From NCBI RefSeq assembly GCF_018446385.1, contig NC_055994.1, positions 34,990,368 to 35,054,367 of the forward strand: a stretch of 64,000 nucleotides of DNA, read 5' to 3'. Below are positions 33,991 to 45,359 of this stretch, in pieces. The notes under the pieces are model-generated. The model saw nothing but the letters and a program-made list of their open reading frames with translations. It had not been told where the DNA came from and did not search any database. Made by a program: the position numbers and the translations under genes. The stretch comes from Zingiber officinale (lineage: Eukaryota; Streptophyta; Magnoliopsida; Zingiberales; Zingiberaceae). The stretch's first letter is position 1; every line of letters starts with the position of its first letter.

Positions 33991-36900
33991 TGTAAAATAC
34001 CGAAAATAGGCGAATATTAATAAGGGAATTTTCCGGAATTTTTGAAAATTTTCTGGGAATTTTTCGGAGCTTGTATGGACGAGTTAACGGGGATAAAAAC
34101 GGGGCCGGGAAAAAGCCTATTTTGGCTACCCCATTTAAATGAGGAAAAATTGAATTTCTTAAATTTCCTTATTTATTTTCTCTTTGCTTCATTTTTCGCC
34201 GATTTCTCTGTTTCTCCTCCCCGTCGCCACCCTTTACTCTTCCCCGTGCCCTAACCGCACGAGCGGCTTCTTCCTCGGGCTTATTTCCTCCGGCGCCGCT
34301 ACTCCTCTTCATCTTTTTCCTTCCCGAGCCGAACCCCTCTCCTCCTCTGCCCTAGACCTTTCGCCGACGCTGATGTTGGGTTCTTCGGGCCGCGAAAACC
34401 GCTTTTTCGCGTCGCGGAAACCCTGAAGGACCCAAAGCCGTAGATCCGTGCAAAGATTCGTATACAAAATTTGAAAAACTATTTCTTGTACGAGTTCAAA
34501 AACCGATCTACTACTTAGATCTACGAGAAAAAGTGTTTACCCTTGAAGCGTGCCCTTCGTTTAATCCCGCTCGTCCAAGGAAGCGTTGGATCTCGAGAGT
34601 GTCAACGTAGACAATCCTCTCTCGGTATCCACACGAACAAGGAGGGTTCTCTAACTCTCAAGGATGGAAGAGAGAGCACCACAAATGTGCTAGCACTCTC
34701 TAGATGCTCTCGGATGGGATTGGAAAGAAGAGAAAAGAAGAGAAAACAAGAAGAATCTCACCACTCCTCTAGTAGTCTTCTCCTTTGTGACCTTCACACT
34801 CTCTTATTGTCTTGGACTTAACTCACACCTCTCCTCCCAATGAAGTGCACGGCAACAATCAGCCATGGAGAGAGGAAGCAAGAAGGAAGATGATACAATA
34901 AAACCACATCAATGCACACAAATGAAAAAACTCCACACCATTAAGTGTGGCCGGCCACATAACTCCTCTCATTAATGTGGCCGGCCACATTAAAGAAAGG
35001 AGAGTGTAACCTCCAATGAGGTGGCACACCTCATGAGGTGGAGGTGATGTGGCAACTATGTGTCATGCCATGTAGGATGAGTCAACCTACATGATGTGGC
35101 AATGCATCAAGTCAAACTTGATGTTTCAACTTCCAATTTGGTCAAGTCAAACTTGACCCAATCTCTTCCTTGTTGAGTTAAATCCAAGCTTTGATTCAAG
35201 TCAATTTTAATTTAATGAATCTCAATTCATTAATATAAATTGACTCAATGAATCAAATGTAAATTAGACTCATTCAACAATTGAATCTAATTGAGTCTAA
35301 CTCAATAAGTCTAATTCGAATCCAATCTTTGGTTCATCATATGAACCTAATCCTATTGGTTCATCATATGAACCTAATCTCCATCCACATGTTCTTTGTG
35401 TGTGACCCAATAGGTTCTTGTAACGTTGGCAATGTTTCTAAACTCTTTAGAAACATAAGCAATGAGCGGCATCTAGCAATACATCATTGCTACCCAAGTT
35501 ACAAGAAATGTTGAGATCCAACATCACCTTGTGACTACTAATTGTGACTCCTCACAATATGTGACAAATGTCCTTCTATCCTAGACATCTAGATTGATCA
35601 ATGTGAGGCATAGACCGTGTCATCCTCTAATCAATCTAAATCTTGAACTCCAAGTAGACTCACTCGATCAAATGAGCTCAACATCTAATGTTGACTCATT
35701 TGGGCATGGCCATGCACTTAGTGGTCTCACTCTATCAAGAATACCGATGTCGCTCCCGTCATATGGGAGGGATAGATCCCATCTACATCACTCACATCCC
35801 TCTACATAATTCGTTATATACCCAATAATCGCCTTTATAGTCCACCCAGTTACGGGTGACGTTTGACGAAACCAAAGTACATAACTCCTTATGTAGGGAT
35901 CCATGGTGACTTCAGGTCTAAGGACTAATAGTCATACTAATAGCCACATGAGAAAGTATATGACACTCATATAACGATCCATGATACTTTCTCATGGCGG
36001 GTCATTCAGTATACATTCTCTAATGCATACCCATGTGTCAGCTTGATATCTCTATATCCATGACTTATGAGATCAAGTCATCGAGCTGACCTACATGCTA
36101 GTCTTATTGTATTAACATTGTCCCTGAATGTTAATACTCGACTAGGAATGATTTAGAGTAGTGTTCCCTATATCATCTCACTATCGATTCAACCAATCGA
36201 TTGATATAGGTAAGAACCTTCTACTCAAGGACGTTACTATACTTATTTTATCTAGCACTAATACAAATAAGCATAATAACCAAAAACCAAATTGCCTTAA
36301 TATATATATATATAAGAATATGATATACATGAGTCCATACAATCATCAAATGATTGGCTCTAGGGCTCTAACTAATAGCTGAGCCACGCGGCCTCGCCAC
36401 ACGACAACGGCGCTGACGACGAGCATCCGCGTGAGATCCGCCGGCAACACAGCAGCCATCGCCGGCCGATTTTCACCTCTCCTTCTTGCTTTACCGGTTG
36501 CCACTGCCGACCGCCATATGCCCGACGTTGCACCTCTGCACAGCCGCCACTTGAGGTCGTGACACCGTGTACCGATCGCCATGGTTCCTCTGCCCAAGGT
36601 CGGCTGAATCCCGACTCCCTTCCTCTGCCCGACACTGACCCGATCTCTGACCGCCGTCTCTTTTGTGTCCGAACCCTAGCACTGACATCGCCGATCAGAT
36701 CGTTACCAGAGACTCGCCGGAAAGGAATTGAGCATCCGAGGCTCCACCTCACTCTCTTCCATATACGCCGCTGTGCCCTGGGTTTTCTTTTCTCATGACG
36801 CCACCACAGCGACGCCGTCCCTGTGCCCTGGCCGCCGGCGACGCACGGAGCAGCGCCGCACCTCTCTGTGCCTTAGGTCCGATCTACCCATCTCCGGCTA

Positions 36901-38880
36901 TTCAGGTCAGCGACTCCACTCGGGTTTTGTTTACAGCAACTTCATGGGCAGTGAGGCTATGAATGAATGTTCGGATGTGGTATTGATGTGGGTTTGGTTT
37001 GTCTAATCAGTTTCAGTGATACTGTTCGCCATCCATTCAGGGCATCAGTTGTTATCACCGGTTGTACACCATCTCCGATTGTAGGAAACTAGCGATCGCC
37101 TTGAAGGTTAGTGAGTATTGGCTTAATTTGTGTTGTTAAATAGATATGGAATTGAGGTAAATGTATTTGTTGTATTCCATTTGGATAAGTTAATTGATGA
37201 TCCAATTGAGGTTTATAAATTGAGTTTGTATTTAAGTTAGATTTCAGGGATTCGATTTAGCTAATTAATTTGTATATAATTAGCTAAGCATGTGTGTCGT
37301 ATTGATACAGGACTTTGACTCGAGAATGTGTCTCGAAGAGGGATCTATTTTGGATACGACTTTTCTTTTGTCGGAGGCGGGTACTTTTGACTTATTGTCT
37401 TTGATATGCTTAGTAATTAAATTAACAAGATGCATTAATTGTGTTTCTTACTTGTTTCGGTTAATCACTGCCCAATACATGCTACCTGTTGATTGATTGT
37501 TTGTTTACATCTTGTATGGATATGTACCTGATTCCACATGCTCATGGGTAGTGATATAACCATATTTTACCATGTCAGGACCTAGGTTTGATACCTTATA
37601 TGATCAGATACCTTGATATGATTCATTCGCTTTGGTGCACATTATGATATGTCCAGAGATTGGTTTAGTATATTACCATGTTTAGTGACATACACCATTC
37701 GCATGATTGCATGCTGAGTGATTGATTGCTCCTTTATTGTCGAGCACTTTGCCAGTTTCATCACTGTTCGGTGCTCCGTTGTGACGCTCATGGGTAGCGG
37801 GACACAGCGTGGTAGCACGTCAGTTTAGCTCTTCCGGTGCTCCGTTGGTCCGCTCATGGGTAGTGTGACGCAGCGTGTAGCACGTTAGAGATCCCTCCCC
37901 GTCACAGTGTACTGGGAGATGAGAGCATGGCGCTCCCCCATTTATGATTTGGGGTAGGAGTACGTATGTACTCCGACAGCATCCCGTCCACTCGGTCACT
38001 CATCAGGAGTAGTGATGCCGAGTGCACGGTCGTCACAACCCTACCCACTCGGTCCCACTGTTGTTGTGAGTCGCTGACTGGCGTCAGGGGTGACCATGAC
38101 ATTGGCATCATATGCATGATGCATTTATTGTTTGTGTTTGTGTTTGTTGCACTTATATGCTGCACATTGCTTGGATACCTTTATTGACATGCATACAGGT
38201 CTTCTATACCTTTCGGACTGTTTGTCCTTTTACCGGGTCCTGGTTAGTGCAGATTCTCTCCTGTTCTCTTCGATTTGCATCTATCTTTATTATTGTCAGG
38301 AGACTGTACGCATGATTAGTGCTAAGTGTTATTTCTTTACTTTGCATATCAACTATACCTGCTGAGTGTTGGACTCACCCCGCCTCCATTGTTGTTATTT
38401 TCAGGTTGATGCTGTCAGGAGGGAGTTCCAGTTGCTAGTCCCCTGCAGACCTCCAGTTATTTGCTATCGTTTGTATTATTTTTGATTCTCACTTGACTAT
38501 ATTTGGATTTGGATGTTGAATACTTAGATATTATATAAGTTGTCTCGTTGATGGATTTGTTTTCGATTTTATACTACTACATGCCTGCCTGGACGGCAGA
38601 AGAGGTAAGAAAAATCGGATTTGGGCTTTACGAGTGTAGTTGAGTAGGGTTAATTTCGAGTCAGAGTATTACTATGTTGTTTATTTTATTAACTGCGTGG
38701 TTGTGACAGCCAGAGGCTGAATACTTATATAAACTGCGTGGTGATTGGTTTTATTTACTGTTATTATTCCAGCCGCCTGTCGCTGAGGTATATGGGTTAT
38801 ATAGAAGTTTCAGATTGTCCGCCGTACAGGGGAGATGCTGCCGAAATTTCTTCGGACAGGGACTCCTCTGGGGTGTGACA
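33991..38880 (+). repeat. 3' LTR of G1, split by a solo LTR
   Basis: Starts TGTAAAATACC and ends GGGTGTGACA. Bases 34374-36382 are a later insertion plus one duplication; without them the LTR is about 2.88 kb and very close to the 5' copy. Right duplication ATAAT at 38881-38885. Confidence 0.93.
34374..36377 (-). mobile_element. Solo LTR of the Tork-like copia family
   Basis: 2004 bp, flanked by GCTGA at 34369-34373 and 36378-36382. Plus strand starts TGTTGGGTTC and ends CTAACTAATA, where the expected terminal CA has become TA. It matches the LTR at 11750-13741 throughout. With no internal sequence and a perfect duplication, it arose by recombination between the two LTRs of a full element. 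Confidence 0.94.
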
Positions 38881-38885
38881 ATAAT

Positions 38886-39640
38886 ACTCATCCTTACATA
38901 ACCCAAGTTCATTAGTCTAATACCCAGAATTCATTTTTGACTTCAGGTTTCATAAAGGTATGAATAATACCCTCTTTGTTTTTTAGTAAATAGATTATTG
39001 AGCTTGTACAAACTGAAGCATAGGCATCCTTGTTTCTTAGAGAATGACCTGCATGTTTAACCAACAATGATTTCACAAGCATGTACCTTAGAATAGAGGA
39101 TATGGATCTTTCATTTTTAATCCAGTAAGGAGACAGTAAGACGTTTATCATATATTCATATATCGCAAGGAAGAAACATAGTTCTTTCCAAACTCCAAAG
39201 AGGATTATCGTCACTAGACTCAATACCCAAACAAGGAAGAAATTTCCCTGCCAATTTCATGCGGTGAAGATGATACCTAGAATTCTCTACTCAATGACAA
39301 GGGTAGTGCCCAAGGAAGATAATACTTGGATAGAGTACCTTAGGGTGAGTTCCGCAACGCTATCGCGCCGACGAAGGTGGTGGGAGATGGCGAAGCAGTC
39401 GAGGCGGGGATGGCCCCAAAAGGGAGCGGACAACGGATCGCCGAGGAGTTGACCGACACACCTTCCAGGACAACGACAAGTAGAATTTCAAGGGTGAGAG
39501 ACTCAGAATAGGGCTTCGGCGAGGGTGCAACATAGGGCATCGGTGAGGGTGCAACGACGCTTCGGGGAGAGTGGAAAAGATAATATGGTGATTTTAGGGG
39601 GAAAAAGATTATGATTATATATATATATATATTGTAATGA
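38886..39640. other. Unidentified single-copy-like host sequence
   Basis: The minus strand has open frames at 38912-39223 and 39340-39693, and the plus strand at 39264-39452; none matches a family I know. The base composition (GC-rich at 39350-39560) and the lack of repeats elsewhere in the window suggest a gene remnant or a first-exon region. It is the right flank of the G1 insertion. Confidence 0.3.
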
Positions 39641-40267
39641 TATGCTATGTACTGTTCCATGTGGAACAGTCCGCAACATATCAATCTAGACACCTAGAAT
39701 AATTTCATGCCCCCTAATTTATTTTTAATTTTTTATTAATTTTGATTGGGGTGCCTGGATTTAATCTAGGCACCCTGACTCTTTTTTTATTATTTTTTTA
39801 AATAATTTTTTAAATATCCTAAATATATATATTATATTCCGTGAGTATCTAAAATTGTTTATCTTTAACACTATAACTCAAGAGGAAAGCCTGAACCCTA
39901 GAGAAAAATTTTATTAGCTTAAACCCATTATAATCCAACCTCTAAATTTTAAAATCTTAAACCCTAAATACATATAATATACCCCATGAGCATAAAAATT
40001 TTTTAATCTGGAACACTATAAACCAAGAGGGAGCATGAACCCTGGAGGAAAAATCTTATTGACTCAAATTTGTTATAATACAACTTCTAAATCCTAAAAT
40101 TTTAAACCCTTAATACATATAATATACTCCAAAATAAAACAAGAAAAATAAAATAAAATATACTACATGAGTCCAGGCGTCTGAATGATTCACATGCCTG
40201 GACCATGTCACCGACGGGCGCTTAGATCAATTCTAGGTGCCCCGAGTTCGGTCCGGACAAGTCCGTA

Positions 40268-40301
<34 letters not shown>

Positions 40302-40856
40302 AGAATGGGCCCCAAAAAATTTTGGACCCTAGTAGGAGCCCTGGTATCCCTAGCCCACGGCCAACTCTGAGTTGATAAATGTATATATGTTTGTTTTAAT
40401 AGATCTTGGAATTAATACCCAACGGATACGAAATACTTCATTGGGTGTCTGACCTCCTTATACAAAAGGTCGTTGTACTAGGAAAAAATGCCTCTAAATT
40501 TCTAAAATTTATACAATTTTGAGTCAATTTAGTATAAACTCACTATTGGAGTTAGACATATCATATTCATACAACAACAATATCGATGTATTCTTGGGAT
40601 TTTACTAAATCTGATCATGCCCAAAAAATCATAATTTGATACTATACGGTCGTACTGAGTTTAGGCCAAAATCACTATAGGCCTTAGACATATCAGAATC
40701 AACCTAAACTAAAACTAATGCACTTCTAAGAGCCTCCTGTTTGTGCTGGGTGCATAACATGTAACCTAATATTTTAATATATGACTAAGGTTAAAATTAG
40801 ATTAATTATAATCTAACTAGTTGTGTCAAGTTTGCAGGTGCAAGATATTCAACAGG
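39641..40856. other. Intergenic DNA with simple and diverged repeats
   Basis: Contains AT microsatellites (39616-39633 and 40270-40301), a short hairpin (39748-39775, GGGTGCCTGGA and its near complement) and an approximately 150-bp diverged direct repeat (about 39820-40135). No gene recognised. Confidence 0.55.
39820..40135. repeat. Diverged direct repeat, two units of about 155 bp
   Basis: Both halves share the order ATATAATAT, then AACACTATAA-CCAAGAGG, GAACCCT-GAG, TTATAAT-CAAC, and AAACCCT-AATACATATAATATAC. Confidence 0.75.
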
Positions 40857-41507
40857 TGTTAAATGTGAGTGCAATCGAACTAGGTTTAATCGGGTATGAT
40901 CATGCTTTTAATGTGTGTCAAAGAGTTTAAGTTATGTTTCATATGGTTTTGATATGTGTTTTGGTTATGCATGACTTGGTGATACACATGAGCAAAATCT
41001 CATCTTATGGCTCGAGTCCTTGAGATCGGTGAAGGAGGGTGCATCTGAGGGACTACCGGACGAGGAGCAAAGGAGTGGGCCAAGGGAAGTGGACTTCAAG
41101 GTAACGTGAAGGATGACACAGAGAGGAGCTGCAGGCTCAAGTGCATCTGAGGGACGAAGGCCGAGGAAGAGGGCCTTAAGGGCGACTTTGGAGAGGATGA
41201 GTGTGAGTGAATGTAAGGCATTAGTCGCATAGTTCAAATTCACAAGAGCATAGAATGGTTCTGTGCCTGATAGTTATAAAGACCAGTCGATTGGTAATGA
41301 CACCAGTCGACTAGTAATGGCATCAGTAGACTGATAGAAAGTCATTGGTGACCGTTGATAGAATCCTGGACTTTACAGAGTGTCCTTGGCTGTGTCTAAT
41401 GGCTACATTAGTCGACTAGTGCATTGACCAGTCGATTGATGTAGGAAATGAGTTGATTCGGGATCAACTCTTTCCACTCTATTTAAAGAAGCTTTGAGGG
41501 ATGGAGG
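40857..41507 (+). repeat. Decayed LTR related to the TR-GAG LTR
   Basis: Shares word order with the 21286 LTR: GAGTTTAAGTTA, GATATGTGTT, GGTGAAGGAKGGWGCATC, GAGGGACNACCG, GTGCATCTGAGGGACGA. Palindrome relics CCAGTCGATTGG, CCAGTCGACTAG and TCAGTAGACTGA (41283-41334) lie exactly 20 bp apart. A second pair (GTCGAC at 41411 and GTCGAT at 41431) is followed by TATA-like CTATTTAAA (41479). No partner LTR; the right end is cut at 41508. Confidence 0.72.
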
Positions 41508-41579
41508 TGTAACAGTCTAAATGCATGAAATAAAAAAATATAAATGGTAAACACTTACAGTAATCTCCCACGGATCTGC
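41508..41579 (+). other. Possible LTR start split by the CACTA element
   Basis: TGTAACAGTC begins directly after the decayed LTR. The sequence appears to continue after the CACTA element at 63461, so it may be the start of a further LTR. Confidence 0.3.
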
Positions 41580-41582
41580 AAT
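41580..41582. repeat. Target-site duplication AAT (left) of the CACTA element
   Basis: AAT at 41580-41582 and at 63461-63463; 3-bp duplications are standard for CACTA elements. Confidence 0.88.
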
Positions 41583-41611
41583 CACTACAACAAAAACTGC
41601 AAATGACAACG
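41583..41611 (+). repeat. Left CACTA terminal inverted repeat
   Basis: CACTACAACAAAA followed by CTGCAAATGACAAC; pairs with 63431-63460 over about 28 bp with few differences. Confidence 0.92.
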
Positions 41612-42113
41612 GATATTATTCGTTGTCGTAGGGTCAAAAAACCGTTGTAACTGAGGGTGTTGTAGAATGTATTGCCCTATGACAACGGTTTTGAATCTAT
41701 TGTCTTTGTAGACTTTGACAATGGTTTTTATCCGTTGTTGTTTATATGCCCAAAAATTGGCTACGAAGGATATGACAACGTTTTAAAACCGTTGTGGTAG
41801 ATAATTTCAACAACAGAAATAAACCGTTGTTGTAGACATTTTTTACAACAGATATAAATTGTTGTGGTAGATAATATTTGACACGTTTTAGTTTTTTTAC
41901 AACAGTTTTAATATATTTTACAACGGATAAAACCGTTATCTTTTATCACTTTTTACAAAAAAAATTCATTGTGGTTTACCTAGTTTTTACAACATTTGTA
42001 ACTGTTGTCTTTAATATTCATTAATACCAAACAACCAATCTTATTTTACTAAGCAAACCACCAATACAAAACTAAATATTTACTACATTAAATCCAAAAT
42101 AAACATCCATATA
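41612..42113. repeat. Left subterminal repeat region of the CACTA element
   Basis: About a dozen copies, in both orientations, of the ACAACGG/CCGTTGT word, often extended as AAACCGTTGT. Examples are near 41614, 41650, 41700, 41790, 41833 and 41920. Confidence 0.85.
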
Positions 42114-42118
42114 TAATT
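42114..42118. repeat. Target-site duplication TAATT (left)
   Basis: TAATT here and at 50128-50132, flanking the G2 gypsy element. Confidence 0.95.
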
Positions 42119-45100
42119 TGTAACAACCCAATTTTCCCTATTTCGAGTTCTAAAAGCCCTTAAAAATATTTAGAAATGTCATAGAAATATTCTAGAGATT
42201 TTTAGAGATTTTTAGAGTATTTTTATGTAATTTTTGGGGTTCATTTGGTATTTTTACCAAGGAGAATAAGTTTTAAAAATAAACTAAAATAAAGAAAAAA
42301 AAAATTAAGTTTGTAGAAGCTGGGGTTCGAACCCAGCTCCTCGACCCAAGCAGAATCCGGCCCAGCCAGCTGAGCTACACGGACTTTGTCAATCCAATAT
42401 GGAGAAAATTGATATTAAAGCATAGTTGTGATTAAAGCCGAGTATAAGAAAGGGAGTTAGGTTTTGATTTTCCAAAAACCAAAACAATTCCTCCCGAAAA
42501 CCCCTCTTCACTCTTCTCCCTCGCGACGGTGAAACCTCGGCGGAAAACCTAGAGACAGCTAGGTCTTGAGATCTCGGCGCCGGCGAAGCTTCCCTCCGGC
42601 TAGTCTTCATCCACGGTGGTTGTCTCGAAGAAGAGAAGCTCGGGAACACAAAGGGTTGCCGAGAGGATCCGCCCGAACCCTAAAAAGTTTCCCCTTTCCT
42701 TCTTCTCGGTAGTAAGTGCAAGAAGCTCTAGGTGAGTCGCTACTCACCTGCAGTAGGATAGTTTCAGAGTTTATTCCTTGTTCCTCTTCTCGTTTCCGAA
42801 GCGTTGCATTGTTTTCCTTTTTGTTTCGTTGCCGTAGCACTGGACATGAGGATTAGTTGTGGTAGCGAATCGTTTTCCTTGTGTTTCAGAAGGGATACAA
42901 GCCTTAGATTCCTGCTGCTAGGCTATGAATAAGAAAAGTTCAGTTTAATTAGCATGTAGTTCTGTTTTGGTGGATTTCTGCCGTGAGGGGTTAAAGGAGA
43001 TAGAAGGGGTTTAGTTTGGAATAGCTTAATGGCATTGTACAGAGATTTTAATCTAGTTTCCCTTTCATGTGTACAAGCTCTTAGTTGTCTCTTCCAAAAG
43101 TTGATTCGTGAACCATATGGTGAATGACAGTATAGCTTCTTTTCATGTTTGCATGTTTCGGCTCTAAACTTTCCTAATAGTTATGATTACGGATTTATGC
43201 TATAGGTGTTGGACTTTAATCTAGTTCTCTACCATGTGTGCTAGCTTCTGGACTGAATTCAAAGTTCTGTAGTAGCAAGCTTAAGAAGGTCTGATTGCTC
43301 CTTAGTGTCCTGTTGTAGCATATTTGATTAACATGTGTTTTAGTTTCATTAAGGAAATTTTGTTTGCCTTCTTGCTGATCAGTTGATAGCAATCCCTCCT
43401 ATTAACAGTACGTTGGTATCCCTTTGGTATCTGCAGCAGGCATGAACAGCCGTTTGGGGCTGAGAATGATTCCTTTTGAAGCTTACTGTTAAGTTCTGTT
43501 GTGCATACTCATGGGCAAGAACAGCCACCAATTCATAGCAGTTTAGATCCTCTTTGTGTTGAGTTAGTAAGCATGATATTCGGTTAATTCCATGCAGCAA
43601 CGATTCCTTTATTTTCTAGATTTTATTGCATGCCTAGTAGTTGAATTTGTTTTACTTTCACAGCATGCTTAAGTTGTTCTAGTTTCCTAATTGCTATTGG
43701 AATAACATGAACAGTTCTATTTTAAGCATGCAGATTTAGTTTTCAGCTTTTAGTTATTTACAGTTTTACATTTAGTTTAAGCTTGTATACAGATTTTCAG
43801 TACGTAGGGTGTGTTCTAGTGCACACCAAGTGCTTGATAGAATGCTTAGCTCAATTTAATGCTACAGTAGGCATTTTAATAGCTCAGTAAATGCAGTAGA
43901 AGCATTTAAAATAACTTATTTAGTCTTGCTTCAGCTTATATGGGACTACGGTCCAATGGGTGGGCTCCCACAGTCGCCTCTAGGTTCAGATAACCTAGTT
44001 CTAGGTTCAGATAACCTAGTAAAAGCAAGATAAGAAAATTAGCTATGAAATCAGTATTTTATTTTCAGCAATGGCACTGTACTGGATTAGATATCCATTG
44101 GGTTGGGCTCCCACAGTCGTCCCTAGGTTTAGATAACCTAGTAAATCCTACTAGACTCGGAACTTGCAATCCCGGGTTTAGTTAGGGATGCGCGCACAGC
44201 AAGTACAGTTGCCGGGCCCATCAGCAGCATGATTATTATTTTAATCTATTATGTAAATAGTTTTCAAAACTTCACAAATTAGTTATGTGAATACAAGTTA
44301 GACTCAGTTTAGCATTAATTAGTTTAGCTTAGGTATCAATTCAGTTTCTTATTGATACACATGATAGTTCTATGATTAGATTTACATGTTAGCTTTTCAG
44401 TTAGTTTCTTCGCTACTTATGAGCATGATGAGTTGTACATGTTTAGTATTTTAGTTAGTATGATTCCTTTGCTATTTATGAACATGATTAGCTATACATG
44501 TTAGCTTTTCAGTTAGTTGTTTCTTTGCTATTTATGAGCATGAGTAGCTTTACATGTTAGTATTCAGTTTTAGCATGTTTTTATTTATATACATGCATAT
44601 CGAGTTTTGTGAGTAGATAGCGCTCACTAAGCTTTTAGCTTATAGATACTATTTTCCTCCTACTGCAGATAAAGGAAAAAGCTAAAGTATAAGGAAGAAG
44701 GCGACAAGGAGATGCTGTGACAGTATGTGTGGTGCCAGGACTATGGAGAGATCCAGAGTTCGCTAGTGAATTTTCAGGACCTACCTGTTTAGAGTTTTAG
44801 TTTATGTTATTATGAAGTTGAGATTGTAATTGAGTTTATTTCCGCATTGTAGTTTGATACCTCCTATTGTTGGAGTGATATGGTTGTTTGCCATTGCTAG
44901 AGTTGTTTCATATTTTTATTGTGCTATTATACTGCGTGGTTGTGAAATTATATGTTCCAGCCGCCTGTGGCTGAGTATACATATTATGTATCCCAGTTTG
45001 GGGTCACCGGTACAGGGGAGACTCTGCCGAAATTTTTTGGTAGAGTTTCTATGTGATTTTTAATCATACCGGTTAAGTAGAGTTAGTAGTCAAGTAGCGT

Positions 45101-45145
45101 CCACCTTTAGAGAATAGTAGTAGTGTAGAAAGGTGGGTCGTTACA
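42119..45145 (+). repeat. 5' LTR of gypsy element G2
   Basis: TGTAACAACCC to GTCGTTACA. It contains an antisense tRNA-like segment (42313-42384). Open frames such as 42389-42649 recur in the 3' LTR and are not genes. Confidence 0.94.
42313..42384 (-). repeat. tRNA-like segment inside the G2 LTR
   Basis: On the minus strand a canonical A box (TAGCTCAGCTGG, 42366-42377) and B box (GGTTCGAACCC, 42323-42333) stand at tRNA-like spacing. The T-arm has a perfect 6-bp stem (GCTGGG/CCCAGC) around the loop TTCGAAC. The acceptor ends do not pair, so it is not a working tRNA. Identical in the 3' LTR at 47301-47372. Confidence 0.8.
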
Positions 45146-45160
45146 GTTGGTATCAGAGCC
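45146..45160 (+). promoter_or_regulatory. Primer binding site of G2
   Basis: GTTGGTATCAGAGCC directly follows the LTR; complementary to initiator tRNA-Met. Confidence 0.93.
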
Positions 45161-45359
45161 GTTCCCATTCTCCAGCATCACACACATCAGCATCAGCCTT
45201 GCCGTCTTCCAAGTAAGAATACCTCTACTCTATTTATGTTTCTTGCTTTCATGTTTAGGAATAATTATAGCATGCTTATGTGTGATAGCCTCTAACATAT
45301 TTATAGTAGCTAGTTAAACGTGATTAGATTAGTTATGTACATCCTCTATGTCTTTAGAA

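Larger units (their letters stand above)
26320..38880 (+). mobile_element. Ty3/gypsy (Tekay/Del-like) element G1, complete ends, eroded inside
   Basis: LTRs at 26320-29195 and 33991-38880 (the latter enlarged by a nested solo LTR), three primer-site copies after the 5' LTR, a decayed pol, and polypurine tract TAGGGGAGAA (33981-33990). The duplication ATAAT is intact. The element itself is about 10.5 kb. Pol order (RT, RNase H, then a chromodomain-like tail) and LTR size suggest Tekay/Del. Gag and most of integrase are not recognisable. Confidence 0.92.

Noticed and set aside
42313..42384. A functional tRNA gene
   Set aside because: A and B boxes and T-arm are present but the acceptor ends do not pair and the segment repeats in both LTRs.
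43379..43600. 73-codon open frame, also at 48367-48588
   Set aside because: Duplicate positions in the two G2 LTRs; no protein features.
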